Origin: Dipylidium caninum
Lineage: Eukaryota > Platyhelminthes > Cestoda > Cyclophyllidea > Dipylidiidae
Direction: 5' to 3'
Length of the DNA: 64,000 bases
Assembly: GCA_017562135.1 (NCBI GenBank)
Contig: QEYB01000093.1
Location: 558,001 to 622,000, forward strand
Under the pieces are notes generated by a model. The model was given only the letters and a program-made list of their open reading frames with translations. It was not told where the DNA came from and searched no databases. Position numbers and translations under genes: made by a program. Below, piece by piece: positions 37,205 through 49,200 of this stretch (the stretch's first letter is position 1; each line of letters starts with the position of its first letter).

Positions 37205-38705
37205 CTGGGACGGAAAAGTAAATGACATCAAGACATCATAAACACATTTCAGGAAACTAAATAAAATTGCTTCATTTTCAGTTACCACACAGAATCACTT
37301 TATATCTAGGAATGTATAACCGCTGATTAGAGTTCTAGACCACCTCTATTGTCAACCAACTCCTATCTGTTAATGACGTTTCCAAGAAAAGTATTTTTTT
37401 AGAAACGTGAGTCACCAAATCACTTTAGATTTACTTTCATGGCTTCTGCGGCATAACAAAGATAAAAATCCTTAATTCCTTTGAAGTAAGAGCGCACAAG
37501 AAGGCGCGCAGATTTGAATATCTTAGCTATCCAGGTTTTCAAGATCTCGGATATTCTCCGCTTTCCTGTAGCAGGGCAATGCGAAGTTTTCGGATTAACA
37601 ATTCACAGCAATATTCTTAAGACATTTGAGGTTATAATTAACACAAAAAGGCTTCAATTTACGGTCCACCCAGAAAACCTAGCGAAAATAATCCCCACCA
37701 AGTATAGGTGGTAATGGCCTAAAGGCAGGTCTAAAATTTTTACGCGCTCGAATTTCCGTAGGTATTAACTTAAAGTAGTATTTTTAAAGGGTAGATGACC
37801 AGTACGGCAGAAGAGATTATTAAACTGTCATAAAACATAAGAGCGATTAGAAAAATGAGTCCAATAGTAGGGGCTGAATCAATAGGAGTAGGAAGTGAGC
37901 AGCAGTGCAATAAACAGGCGCTGCAGCCAAACAGACCCCAAAACAGATTTCACAATTGAAACAAGAACAGGTCAAAAATCGAAATTTTGCGCGATTTAGA
38001 AGCGCAAACATGAAACAATGTGAACATTAATCAAGCAAATCCTCAACGTACTAGAACAGTGCAGTTTGACGGGAGGAAGCCTAAGTTCTTTAGCTATGTC
38101 CGTATTCTTTATGGTAGAGGCTTCATCAACGGTTTTTCCTTTCACCCACTCGGTAGCGAGAGAACTTGAGGCGATAGCCGAACCGCACCCAAATGTTTTA
38201 AACTTGGCGTCCACGATGCGACCCTCTTCATCAACCTAGTGACAGATTTAACAAAAGACCTCACAACACTGAAACCCGCTGACGCGGATTAAGACCAGAA
38301 TGCGTGCAATTAAGAGTAACGCCCACTAATCGTGTACTAACAGAGATTGGTATACATATTGTGCATTGAAATCCCACCCACTTTGACAGCTATAGCAGCG
38401 ATCAAATTGTTCTAACTCTCTGGTGATAAAGCAAAGAAAATATGACCAGGTAGATACAATTACGGCACCTTTATCTGCAGTTTCATCACATCGCCACAGG
38501 CTGGAGCTCCCACGAGTCCAGTTCCCACACGCTTGTCATTTTTGTCGAGAGAACCCACGTTCCTAGGATTTTCGTAATGATCTAAAACCTTTTCATGGTA
38601 TAATACAGCAGGCAGCTTCGTCGACGTTGTTATAGTTGAACGCAGGAGAACTGCACGAGCTCGAGAAAGCATGATGATAGAAAGGCTCTTTACCAAAACA
38701 CGCAT
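37125..38705 (-). CDS. ISCU: Iron-sulfur cluster assembly scaffold ISCU, mitochondrial (complete, three exons)
   Basis: Exons 38705-38469, 38235-38052 and 37204-37125 join cleanly to 166 codons plus stop, the length of animal ISCU. In the mitochondrial matrix, ISCU holds the nascent [2Fe-2S] cluster built with sulfur from NFS1 and iron/electron input from frataxin and ferredoxin, then passes it on with the HSPA9/HSC20 chaperones. Cluster ligands are in place: Cys70 and Asp72 in GAPACGDVM, Cys96 in [13 protein letters not shown], and His138/Cys139. The chaperone motif LPPVK is at 132-136. The first 35 or so residues are basic, rich in Ser, Arg and Leu and poor in acids, as expected for a matrix presequence. 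An in-frame TAA lies upstream of ATG 38705; the next Met (MLSRAR) could also serve. The introns are 233 and 847 nt. Confidence 0.96.
38052..38235 (-). CDS. ISCU: ISCU exon 2: core scaffold
   Basis: The acceptor is CACTAG. It reads [19 protein letters not shown], then [13 protein letters not shown] and [12 protein letters not shown]. The donor is A|GTACGT; the split codon becomes ATG (Met) with exon 3. Confidence 0.96.
38469..38705 (-). CDS. ISCU: ISCU exon 1: presequence and first cluster ligands
   Basis: It encodes the targeting leader, [20 protein letters not shown], and [19 protein letters not shown]. The donor is AAAG|GTGCCG, phase 0. Confidence 0.95.
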
Positions 38706-38906
38706 GTCTCTATCCACGGTTTACTTCATGGACCAATGAGAATATATATGATGTTAATCTCTGCATCCATTATTCCACTCAAATACGCTCCAAATATGTT
38801 ATAGCAATTAGCGTCTCTTAATTAAGTTATAGTGTAGCGATATGCCGCAACCTCATATAGGCTATTTTAACCAAATTAATGCTGCCTTGCGACCAAGAGA
38901 GTTGCA

Positions 38907-40330
38907 ATGGATTATGGATCATTGAAGAAATTCGTAGAGCCATACCGCCCAAAAGAAGTACACATAGGCGAGACGGTAAGCCCGTGTGGGTAGACGCCAG
39001 AACAGCCCAAACCGTGAGGTTAATATAGATGGTGTTCCGAATCGCCAGGGGAAAACGGAGGTCAGTTAATAGCCACAACACTAGCCCATGTGATGTTTTT
39101 AAGTCCTTGATAGCCAGCCGCGAATCTGTGAGCATTTAAATTAAATGTGTGCCACTTTGACCTCTATTTTCACCAACACATCATTATGAATAAAATCGAC
39201 TGATCATTAGTTATTATTAGAGCTAACTTCAACCTTTCTCCAATGGGAATTGGGTCTAAAACGAGCTACTAAGGTTTCACCTCAAATAACCTAATTTGAA
39301 CTGTTTTCAATATTTTCTCTTAAATGCCCTGAATTACCCAGTTGTGTGCGAATCAATGCAACGTTTCAAAACTCCTCAAGATATTATTTTTATTCTTATT
39401 CTAATGAAAATTTGGTCTTGAACAAGGATCCGTCTATCGTCTCATGCTTTGCAATCAACATTTCTAATTTCAGGTAGCGCCTCTCGTCATCACCGATAGC
39501 CTAACGTTTTCTCTAAGAAAACCCTTTTCACTTTATTCTGTTGGACATCTGTCTTATATCCTGTCAATTCATGCTCGTGTTGTTCAGCTTTTAACTTCTG
39601 AAAGGGTAGGCCAGTGGCCTTTATTTAAAAGCTACGTGCCGCCACGTCCTCCACCTTCTTACCACATGATAATTAGTAGTTATTTGATATAAATAATTTA
39701 TGACACATTCGTAATGATAGGTCTCTTTGGGCTTTGATTTAGAGGAGTCCACAAATTCACCCATGAACGAAATCACAACCATAACATTCTTTTATAGACT
39801 CACTGCTATTGGAATGAGGTCCACCATCTTATCGTCGTATCGACATCCCATGTTTGCAACTTTTGAGTGGAACTGGAGGGGTAGAACAGCATTTTCGACG
39901 AGTAAGGTGCCACTGCTAGAGCAACGCGTTATGTTGCCACGGGGTTCATAAACCTCTTATCAGATGAGCACAGGACAAAAAATAGAGAGTACTCAGAGTA
40001 TAAATTACAAACTTGGGATAAAACATGGTAATTTCCAGAGCGTGTTGCTTGTGTTTTATTATGCTCTCGTCTTTCGATTACTGAACTAAGTCGTACACAA
40101 CTTCCATTGACCTCAAGAATCCCCACAGGGAAATTCCTGTACTCTATTTCCCTCCTGCCATGTGTCTGGGTCGTTCGGATGAAAGGAAATGTCAACTCAC
40201 AACGTCATTCAGTGTGTGTGTAAATGTTGTCATTTTTTTACAGTTTTACAGGGGAGGTATTCTGTTCTTTGAAGTTGCTTGGTGTATCGGAACAGAGAAC
40301 TTATTCCACAGAGCTCAAGGCTCAAATTAA
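38907..40330 (+). CDS. Possible two-exon small protein gene divergent from ISCU
   Basis: An ATG about 200 bp from the ISCU start opens MDYGSLKKFVEPYRPKEVHI and ends at G|GTAAGC (38975, phase 0). A strong acceptor (TTTTTTTACAG) at 40243 begins FYRGGILFFEVAWCIGTENL and stops at 40330, giving a 51-residue protein with one hydrophobic stretch. I do not recognise it. Close divergent starts are common for small mitochondrial genes, but this could be chance. Confidence 0.22.
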
Positions 40331-43300
40331 CGATATTTTACAATGCATTCGTGTAATATGGAATCCCTCGGGCATATAAAGTGATGAGCAGGACGTGAGG
40401 TAGTTCAAGTTTTTATGGAGGCGTGCAAGTTGATGAGATCCCACTTATTTCTTGTCCACAATGATACGAAGCCAGTAGGCAGAGCAGTGGATGTTTTTGA
40501 AATCTGCGTGGAGGAGAGTTAAGGCTAGAATGGCCTAGTTGTTTTGGTGAAATCAGTCTAAAACGGTCAAACTTTAAGGAAGGTGACAGCAGATATCATT
40601 CATTTATGGACAGTCAGTGTCTGAAAACGGCGACCTTGATTGTTTACGAGGCGTGATATTAGGTGGGAGCCTGGACTGCGTCGAACAGAACTTTTGACCA
40701 AGTCTGAAATGTGAAAGCACTTGGTGCAAACCATCCAATTTCGATTCCCCTGACTCCTAGTTCAGTTGTTGGTGAGGTGTGCGTTGATTACGTGACGGAG
40801 AGGTTTGATTTTGCTGGAAGTAGAATGGGCAACGGTAACCGAAAGGCCCCCGGGTATTCACAAGACTAGAGTCGTTGTATGAGAGTGTGACGAGACACTT
40901 CGACGACACTTTCGTGGACAAGGCTTCCAGTCAATCTTCCGTCATACTAAATGCAGCTACATTTGGATTCATCCTCTCCATGCGGCAGACGAGTAGTCCC
41001 TTTCCCAGCACAATGTGAACTTGCCGTCTGAAACTATCATACCTGTAGCCTGTTCCGCAACAAAACCGCGCCATTTCGGCTCAATAGGTACGTGCAGGAT
41101 CGTCGGGTCGACTCATGTGGAATGTCTTCGGTTGCTGGCCTTCCCTGCCGCCATAGTAGTAGTCTGAGAGGATCTCGAGGGTTGAAAGTTCATTGTTAAT
41201 CACTGGTGGTTTTCCCATCACACATGCGCACGTGGCGCCAAACGGAGTTGGCCGAAATGACCGCCGAGGTGCATACACGCTTAAAAATTTGTCAAGTTAT
41301 AAGAGGGCGGAAAGAGTCGAGGTGTGAGATCTGGCGAACAGGCCGCTTCTGCCCCGTTGGACGAGTCAACTTCTCCCACGCGTCCGTTGCACTGCACCGC
41401 ATGAACAGGGGAATGTGAGAGTTCAGGACTTTTGCGTTAGGATTTCGGAAATTGTGGGTTTCGGACGTCCTCAGCACAGATCTGGGGAGTTGCACCGCCC
41501 AGCAGTACTGAACTGCCAGGAGACGCAGCCGATTGATGTCACTTTAAACAATCCCACCGTTTGTAGAATCAGAACAATGTCATTGTAGAGAAGCTGGAAA
41601 AGGCAGAAGAGAAATGGTCATTCAGACAACCAGTGGACTCCCTGCTTTGAGGACTCGTCTGCCGACCTAATTTGACATTTTTGTCATTTCTTTAGAACGC
41701 TCCAAGCATAACCTTCTCAACCTCCCATTGTTGCAGTATGATGCAGTTGTGGAAGCTTCGACGGTGGAAATGGCAACGCACAGCCAACCTCCTTCTTGTC
41801 TCCAATGAAAAAACTCATGGAATTAATATGGGCTCCAAAAAATTCATCTGGTCAAACTCATTCCGTCAGCTGTCCTTCTCCCTGGCGTGATCTTCGACTC
41901 ACTTCCCAAATATTACTTAACGGGACATAGTACGAGCTTCAGCGACGTCCTACTTCGAGTAGATTAGGCGAGGATAAGACACGAAAGTGGGTCAGTCGGC
42001 TACAGAACTATCAGACCTTTCGCGCAAATGTCCTACTTTGATCGGGCCTCGGTAGTCAATCCTCTTTCCACGCCGCAGTGACACAGTTGAGTTGGACACT
42101 TTGGGAAGCATGTGCTCGCTGTCGGAGCAACTAGCGTCCTATCGTTTAAAAAATCACTTGCACCATCTTGCTTGACTATAATTTTGATTTATTTATCCCT
42201 CAAGTCTGTCATTATTCGCATCGACAGCAGCGGTGATGACAACGGTGATGGCGGCGGCAACAGCAGCACTTTTCGGTAGAAATTCGGCTAAATACGGTCG
42301 AGCCGCGAAATCATCGAGACGTGCAATGTCAACTGAAGCACACAACAAGTGGCGATGAACGGACACAAACTGTCATAAACACCGACGGCGAAGTGAGTGA
42401 AAGCATTGAGCACTGATGACAAGTCTGACACAGACAAGTGTGGCGAAATTGAATTGAATTGCATTGACGGGATTTTTGAACGACTGCTTCATGCGTCCTC
42501 GTTGAGGCGAGCGGGCGAAGACCTTCAAGCGCGCACGAATGGGAGGCAGGCGAGGGAGGGAAGGAGGGAGGAGAGATGCCCCTTTTGAGGCTGTCATCAC
42601 AACCATGCGTGGTTGAGTGAAGACTCTTTAGCCTAACCCAGACCCCACGTCGTCTTTGGGGTTAATTGTTGGGGGAGGATAACAGAAGTCGAACGACGCG
42701 CCTAACAACGGGTGGTTAAAGAGAGAGTCGAGCTTCGTCTACCATTAAGTCTAATGAGATAGGAGAAGGTCATAAAATGAAGGAGAAGATGGCGAAAAAT
42801 TGCAAGAAGCTCACTAATTTGGGATTGGCTTTGTGAATAAGTTAGGTCATACACTCGCCATTAATTATGGACCGAATGCGGCGATTCGGCCAAAAAAGCG
42901 AGGAGGGCATGGTGGGCATGGAGCCGCGATGAGAGCCACGTTTGCACAAGCGTCCACTTTTACTCCAGAATATATCAGTGCCCAGTCGAAAAGCAACGAG
43001 GGCTCCACTCATAAGCCGAAAATGTGGACAAAACTGGCCACTTTTGCGGTCCTTTCGTCTGACTTTAGTTAGGGCCTTCTGTGAAGCGAGAACGTATGAG
43101 TCCAGCATCGTATCTGAAGGCGACCCTACAACTTGAGTCCAACCGCAGTAGTCTGGCCCATTGGCAATGTAATGGCTATCTTTGGTCTCGAAAGAACAAA
43201 AAGGTTCGTGTCTGCGTTGCCACGTGTAGAATTGACAATTTCAAGGATATGAGTGCACTCAATTTGTCAACTTTCCTCAGGCTTGAGGAAATTCTCGATC

Positions 43301-45850
43301 CCCAAATTCAGTTGTGCACGTCGCTGACTTAATGTATCCATCTGTCAAGTCTCCCTCGGCGAACTGCGCTGGGAGCATTCGTTGCCTTATTAGCGGTCAG
43401 GGCTGAGGGGCGCCAAAGCCCCAGCGTATTCCCTGTGTCACTCACCGGAGGCGGGTGGAGCCCCCTCGCAGAAGAACCGGGAAGTGACGCTCGCGACTTC
43501 CCTTCCTCACACGCCTCCTGGGCGCTGCACGTGCCCCAATGGCGACAGCTCAACTTCTGGGGGCCGAGAGCCGGGAGCCGGGGGAGAGGCCTTTTCCTTT
43601 CCCACCCTCAGAGTACATTTTGCAGTCACATGCGTACCAGACGCTCCGTGTGATTCCAGTTGCTAACGTCACACCCAGCGTTAGTCGTGATGTTGTCTAT
43701 AGTTTACTCCTCGCTAAACGGCCCGTCACTGTGACTTCCCCACTACTGGCACTAAGTCGATTAGGAGAAAGTGAGCTCGTGTGGAGACTGTTCGTAAGTT
43801 TATCAAGGGCAAATCCGGCAGGAGAAAAGCGTCTCGACACCAAGCAGGCGGTGGGAAGTGTGGCGAGCGACTTAAGTCGGAGTTCCTAGAGCTGGAGCAA
43901 CAGTTAAACTGCCCCTCATTGCCGTACGGCCAGACGCAATGCTCCAATCTTCGTGGCTTGGAAGGCTGTCTGTAATTCCACAGTCCTGCTGTAGGCCAAA
44001 TCCTATTATGTTAAATCTTGTTATTTTCTTCGCCGCTAGCTTGGGAATCTGCCAGCGCAAATTGAACTTGATTCCCCTTTGGTCATGAAGTGCCGCAAAG
44101 TTCAGTCCCCACGTGAGGGGTTTCCCCCTCTTCTCCCACTAAAGTCTTTCGCCTACTTGAAGGACTGTACTTGCAGTCTGTCGTTTAATAACGTTAGGAG
44201 ATGCTCCACAGAAAGTATCCAGTCTACTGTCGATAAATCACACTACTGAGCGCGGATGCCACACTTGTCAAATAACCGGCCTGACAAACGTCATTCCGCC
44301 CGATGGTGAGTGCGAACACGAAAAATGGCCGCAGGGATCCCAACCTGCTCCCCCTACTAGCTACAACGATTCTGGGTGAAATGGTTGCCGTGACGGTTAG
44401 TACCAGCAGGCAGAGCAGCGAAGTAGCTTCCCCTATGGCTGTCCTCCACACTTCTTCTCCTCGAACAACACACCTCGCTGGCATCGCTTGAGCACATCAC
44501 TTTCCCCTACAGGCTGTCACTTCATGGTCATTTTAACCAAGACTGTGGCGAATGAGTTTCTTGCCGTTTCTTGATAATACGAATGCCTCATCACCCGAAT
44601 TGAGACGATATTTGCAGGGGGCGGAGTGGGGGGTTGGGCTTCCTCCAACTTCCATAGAAGCCGTCGTTGGTGGTTGGTGAATCGTCTGAGGAGAGGCGCG
44701 TGGGGAGAAGTTACACCTCTCCGAACTCGACCCCTCGCCAATGTGTACTGCGCACAGACCCAAGAGGCTTATTTGAGGCAAGTGTTTTCCGGTTAAACAG
44801 ATGGCACAGGATGCACTTTTGGGGCGTAAACCGCCGTTGCGAAAGATATATGGTCTTATGGGTGAAAGCGTGCTCACTTCGACGCTAACGCAGTCACCAA
44901 AGGCACTTTCTGAAGGCAGAACGTAGGCCATTTGAACCTATTTTATTTAAGGCAACACATCCTGTTTTTTTTCACTGGTTAAGACCAGTCTTGTTTACTA
45001 ACCCAGATAGTGACGCTAACGCACTGAGGCAGAATTTCCCAGTTAACGGTCAGTAGTAGCCGGGGTTTGTGCATTTCGATGAATAAACACTGAGCCGGGA
45101 GGCTCGGTACTGCATTAATCGCCCTCTGACATGCCTGCGTCGAGATGCTGTTGATCTCGAGTGTTGGAAGACGAGCAACTCAATGCACAATGGCACATTC
45201 GCACACATCCACTCAGGTGTGTTTCACGCAAATCAAAGTTTGAGAAGAAAAGCTCCTTCTTCTCCCAAATGACCCTTTCTGGTCCCCTTCAACTTGCCGC
45301 AAAAGTGCGTTTGTGGGCACAGAGGCCAGAAGTAACTAAGGAGTGGTCCAAACTCTACTGAAGCCTGTTACTAAGAGGGCAATTGGCGTACAAGTTGTTG
45401 AGGCTCAAATGATGCCAGATCGCTACCAAGTAGGCGAGACACTTCAAGATTTTAACGGCACATTAAGATGTATGACAATTTCCGCAGATGCTCCTTCGCC
45501 ACGATCTACTGACGCAGATGGGGTTTTTAAGGAAGTCATGAAAATGTTCGACTTTGGTTCCCCACGCAGCATCGACGTCTTATCTCTTTGTATACACTGT
45601 AACTAGACGGTGTCTTTGCCGACTACGCAGGACGGTTTGGGGCCACTAGGAGGGCAGGAATGGAGACGGGGGGAAACGTTCTGGCTGCCTATTTAATAAA
45701 TTTCATCAGACTGGACCGCCGACTCTTCCATTCTTGGCCGATTGCCAGTGTCCATGGCTGGGAGATGAAAACATGGAGGAAGACAGAGAGAGAAGTGGGC
45801 GTGAACAGCACTCCATGGAAGTCATTAAGCCCCCTCACACGCACACCAAC
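40331..45850. other. Interval with no recognised gene upstream of EAG
   Basis: Composition turns GC-richer from about 40.6 kb. Open frames are short and overlap on both strands; none shows a known domain or convincing splice chain. Confidence 0.5.
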
Positions 45851-45852
45851 TG

Positions 45853-45935
45853 GGCGCGCCTTCCAATTGCCGCACGCTCCACACCGCCCAATCCTAATTG
45901 GCGCGCCATCTCAAGCTCGAGCGCTGATTGGCCTC
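45853..45935 (+). promoter_or_regulatory. Putative EAG promoter-proximal region: paired GGCGCGCC palindromes and CCAAT boxes
   Basis: Two copies of the 8-bp palindrome GGCGCGCC lie 47 bp apart (45853 and 45900), with several CCAAT/ATTGG pentamers beside them, about 260-340 bp before the EAG start codon. The second copy reads TTGGCGCGCC, which resembles an E2F-type site. No TATA box was evident. The role is inferred from position only. Confidence 0.3.
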
Positions 45936-46194
45936 CGTTGAACTGTGGCTTCCCCGTTGAGCCCATGGTCACCATGACAACGTAGACACGCGGTGACGAC
46001 CGCTTTGCTGGGCCTGTCGTCGCCGTTGTTAACACTCATTGTCTCCTCAAGGCACGCAGTCGCACATCCTCCCTATAACTAACACTGGCCGCATCCGCTG
46101 ATAAGGGACTCGGACTCTGACATGCAGAGGATTATCCTAGTTGACACCGTCCTGACCAACAGAGGATAGAGAGGGCGTGCTGCTGGCAAGAAAC

Positions 46195-46276
46195 ATGAGT
46201 GGAACTCGCCGCGGTTTGGTGGCTCCACAGAATACCTTTCTGGAGAAGAAATTCGCCGATGCAATGGCCAATGTGA
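46195..46276 (+). CDS. eag: EAG exon 1: start codon and PAS cap
   Basis: ATG opens [20 protein letters not shown], the conserved N-terminal cap that tunes channel deactivation. Two overlapping donors exist: GTGAGT at 46273 (phase 0) and GTGTCA at 46277 (phase 1). Only the second fits the PAS exon in frame, and it gives the same cap-to-PAS spacing as fly EAG. Confidence 0.85.
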
Positions 46277-49200
46277 GTGTCACTTCCGTTTAACCCGCAT
46301 CCCTTCTTCGCCGCCCCTTTAAAGCGGAACCTCTCAAATTGTTGGCTCGCGCCTCTCCAACGAGAAGTATTTGGAATTAGGAGTTAGAAGTCATGCAGTC
46401 CTCGGAGACAGAGGTCTCACAGTAAGGACTCACTGACTTGCTACTCCTCGCCGATGTTGTCAAGGTGGATTGTTGCAACAAGGCAGCAGTAGGCGCGGCC
46501 CCTAAGAGACGTCAATCACCGCAGGTATCACCAGCTACCACTAAGCTAGTAGGAGAATTGGCTCGACACTCCACTAAGGTCTTCGAAAACCGCCTTTTCA
46601 AACGCAGCACTAATTTCTGACCAGGTGCTCCTGCGGCTCGAGTTTGTTGGCGTGTGCAGGCGGTCGTCACTTCGCCTCTTTCAGTAGGTCGGCACGGTTG
46701 CAAGGAAATGTAGGCGGGAGTGGAAAGAGGTTACAAGTGAAGGGCGGCTCCCTCAAATGTCCACGTGTTTTCACCACTGGTCGAAGAATAATCAAAGTTG
46801 TCTCCCAAAAGGACATTTTGCCCTCTCCGAGGTGTCTGTTTTGGCTAGTTGGCGCGATCCGTCGAGCACTTTTGTGATTGACTCCGTAGCCATGATCGTA
46901 ATGTGCATACCATTAGCTCAACACTAAAAGCTGGATGCCAGCACTTGACTGCTTTATTTATGCTTACTACACGTCGTGGCGACGGTAGGTTTAGCCAGGC
47001 AGAGGTTGATTCATGACTTCCGGACCACAGTGCGTCCTGGTTCCGGTCATTGTTCAGGCTGAGGGCGACAGCGCGACTTGTGTGAGTAGTCGAGACACTT
47101 TTGAGGCGCCCCGCATCCTCCGCGCACACCTAAAGATCGGTTCCTCTGTTCAATTGCACTGATGCTATAACCACAACGCCTATTTGGTGATTTACACGGT
47201 AGAACGATTTAATCGGTTGTGTGGGCACTGACCGTAACGACACTTGTTTAAAGTCTGCCATATCGTCTACTTATTCCTCCCCCTGCTTATTCGTCAATTG
47301 CATGGAGGCCTTTTTTCTCCCTTACACGAACAAATTGATATGGTGGTAGCCGGGATGTTACCTTAGAAACTCCGCTAACAGCCAGCTTGACTTGGTAACC
47401 TCAGCCATACCGAGACGTCGACTAACTCGGCAGTCAGTACCCTAATGGCCAAGCGGCGCGTCTGTTGCTTTAATTTAAAGGTATCAGCAATCAAAAACCC
47501 TCGGCTGAATCTGAACACCATGAGAAATTTTTCCCACCTCGCGTGAAATTAATTTGGTGATGGAGTTTAGTTCGTCAGTGGTTTCAACATCCTCTGTTAA
47601 GGCTCCAACTTCTGATCTCAAGGACATTTTCCCATCAACCTGAAGGGGGTTGTGATGGCGCCGTCAGAGCCACACCCATCCAACGCACTTCCTTTTCCGT
47701 CTACTAGCTCTCCTCTTCTCAGTTGGTTCAGACAGCCACCTCTTCACATCGGCACTAGTAGTCATACCTTGTTAGGAGGGGATTTCTTCCCTTCCCCCCT
47801 CCACTCGCCCTTTATGACCGCGTCACTGCACAGTTTACACTTGCATACTTCATTAAGCTCAGTGGAGCGCCTGCTGCAGCACCAAGTACAGCCTCGCATC
47901 TCCCGGTGCCCTTAATGTCTTCTCAGCGCGTGTTTTATTGCCCCAGAATGAAGGAGATTAATTGCTCTTGACTAGGATTATCCTTAAGAAGCGCTTGCGC
48001 GAAAGTGTACTTGGGCTGAACTGAGGGTAAAATGGCTAACAAGTGGGTTCACTGCTGCGGTGAGCAGTAGAGGACACCCACCAGTGGTGGGATTTTCCCA
48101 GTCTCGAACGCATACATCAGAATAAGCCGAGGCCGTGAGAAATCCCCTGGTTAGGCGAAGACACTTGCGTTGCCAACCCAGGGAACTGTAAGTAACGCCT
48201 CCGTCTGCGTCACCGTGCTTTGCACTCCGTGCCTTTCCTTCCGTGTCCCCACCCCAAGTGCTACCTTCTGGAATGCTAGGCTCTACTCACGTACGCGCAG
48301 ACGGTAACGGTTGCATAAGAAATGAATCACTTTCTCTACGTTACGAGAGACTCTCGGCCGGGGGCCGGCGTTGGTTGGCTCCCTTCTCCCACGTCTAGGG
48401 GCGTCGTCGTCAGCAGGATGTTGCGGTGATCGTCTCTTGGAAAGATATTCGCCACCAAACTCAGTCGAAACACATACACCCCTGTGACGAAGAAGTCTTC
48501 GAAGTTATTACAGGAGCCACATAACCCGAGTGTGATTAGTCCAGAATGGTTTTGTTCAGTTTCAGCGTCCTAATTTTCCTTGAGGGTTATGGTAAGATTC
48601 TGTAAGCTTCCACCGTCAGCTGTTTGAACAGTTCCGAGGAATGGACGAAGACTGGGAAAATGTTATCCTTCGCACAAAGTGCATGGGAAAGAGCCCAGAT
48701 TTTCGCATTATTTAATAGGGAGGAAAAATTCGTTGCTTCCTGCCACTCATCTCTTTGTTTCATCCCCTATTATTGTTAAAAACAACTCGTTAGGAATCCT
48801 GACTCCTGTCTGCACGGACTGCCTTCTTTAGGTTCTGCAAAATAGGACATGAAATTGCCCAAACGTTCCGGTGAATGGGTTGGTAAGGGGGCGAGGGGCT
48901 CCACACGGCCAACATCCTCATGGGGAGAGGGTGTGCGGTGAAAGGGGCGGCAGATCGCGTCCGGGGACAGCGGCCTTCGAAACTGCCTGTCGCCAGTCCT
49001 CGAGGATATTCAATGTGCGGAGTAGGGCGACTACTTTCCATTATTAACTTACTTAAAAGCGGTGACAACACTATCAGCAAGTATTCCTAAAAGGAAAATT
49101 CGATGTTTCCATGTGGTGCATGAGCCGCACTGCATGCTGGTGAATGCTGTCCGAATTGGTAAGAAGGCTGAGACGGAGATGAGTAGCCATTAACCAGGCG

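Noticed and set aside
37514..37714. Plus-strand open frame inside ISCU intron 2
   Set aside because: No similarity, AT-driven composition and no splice or promoter context.
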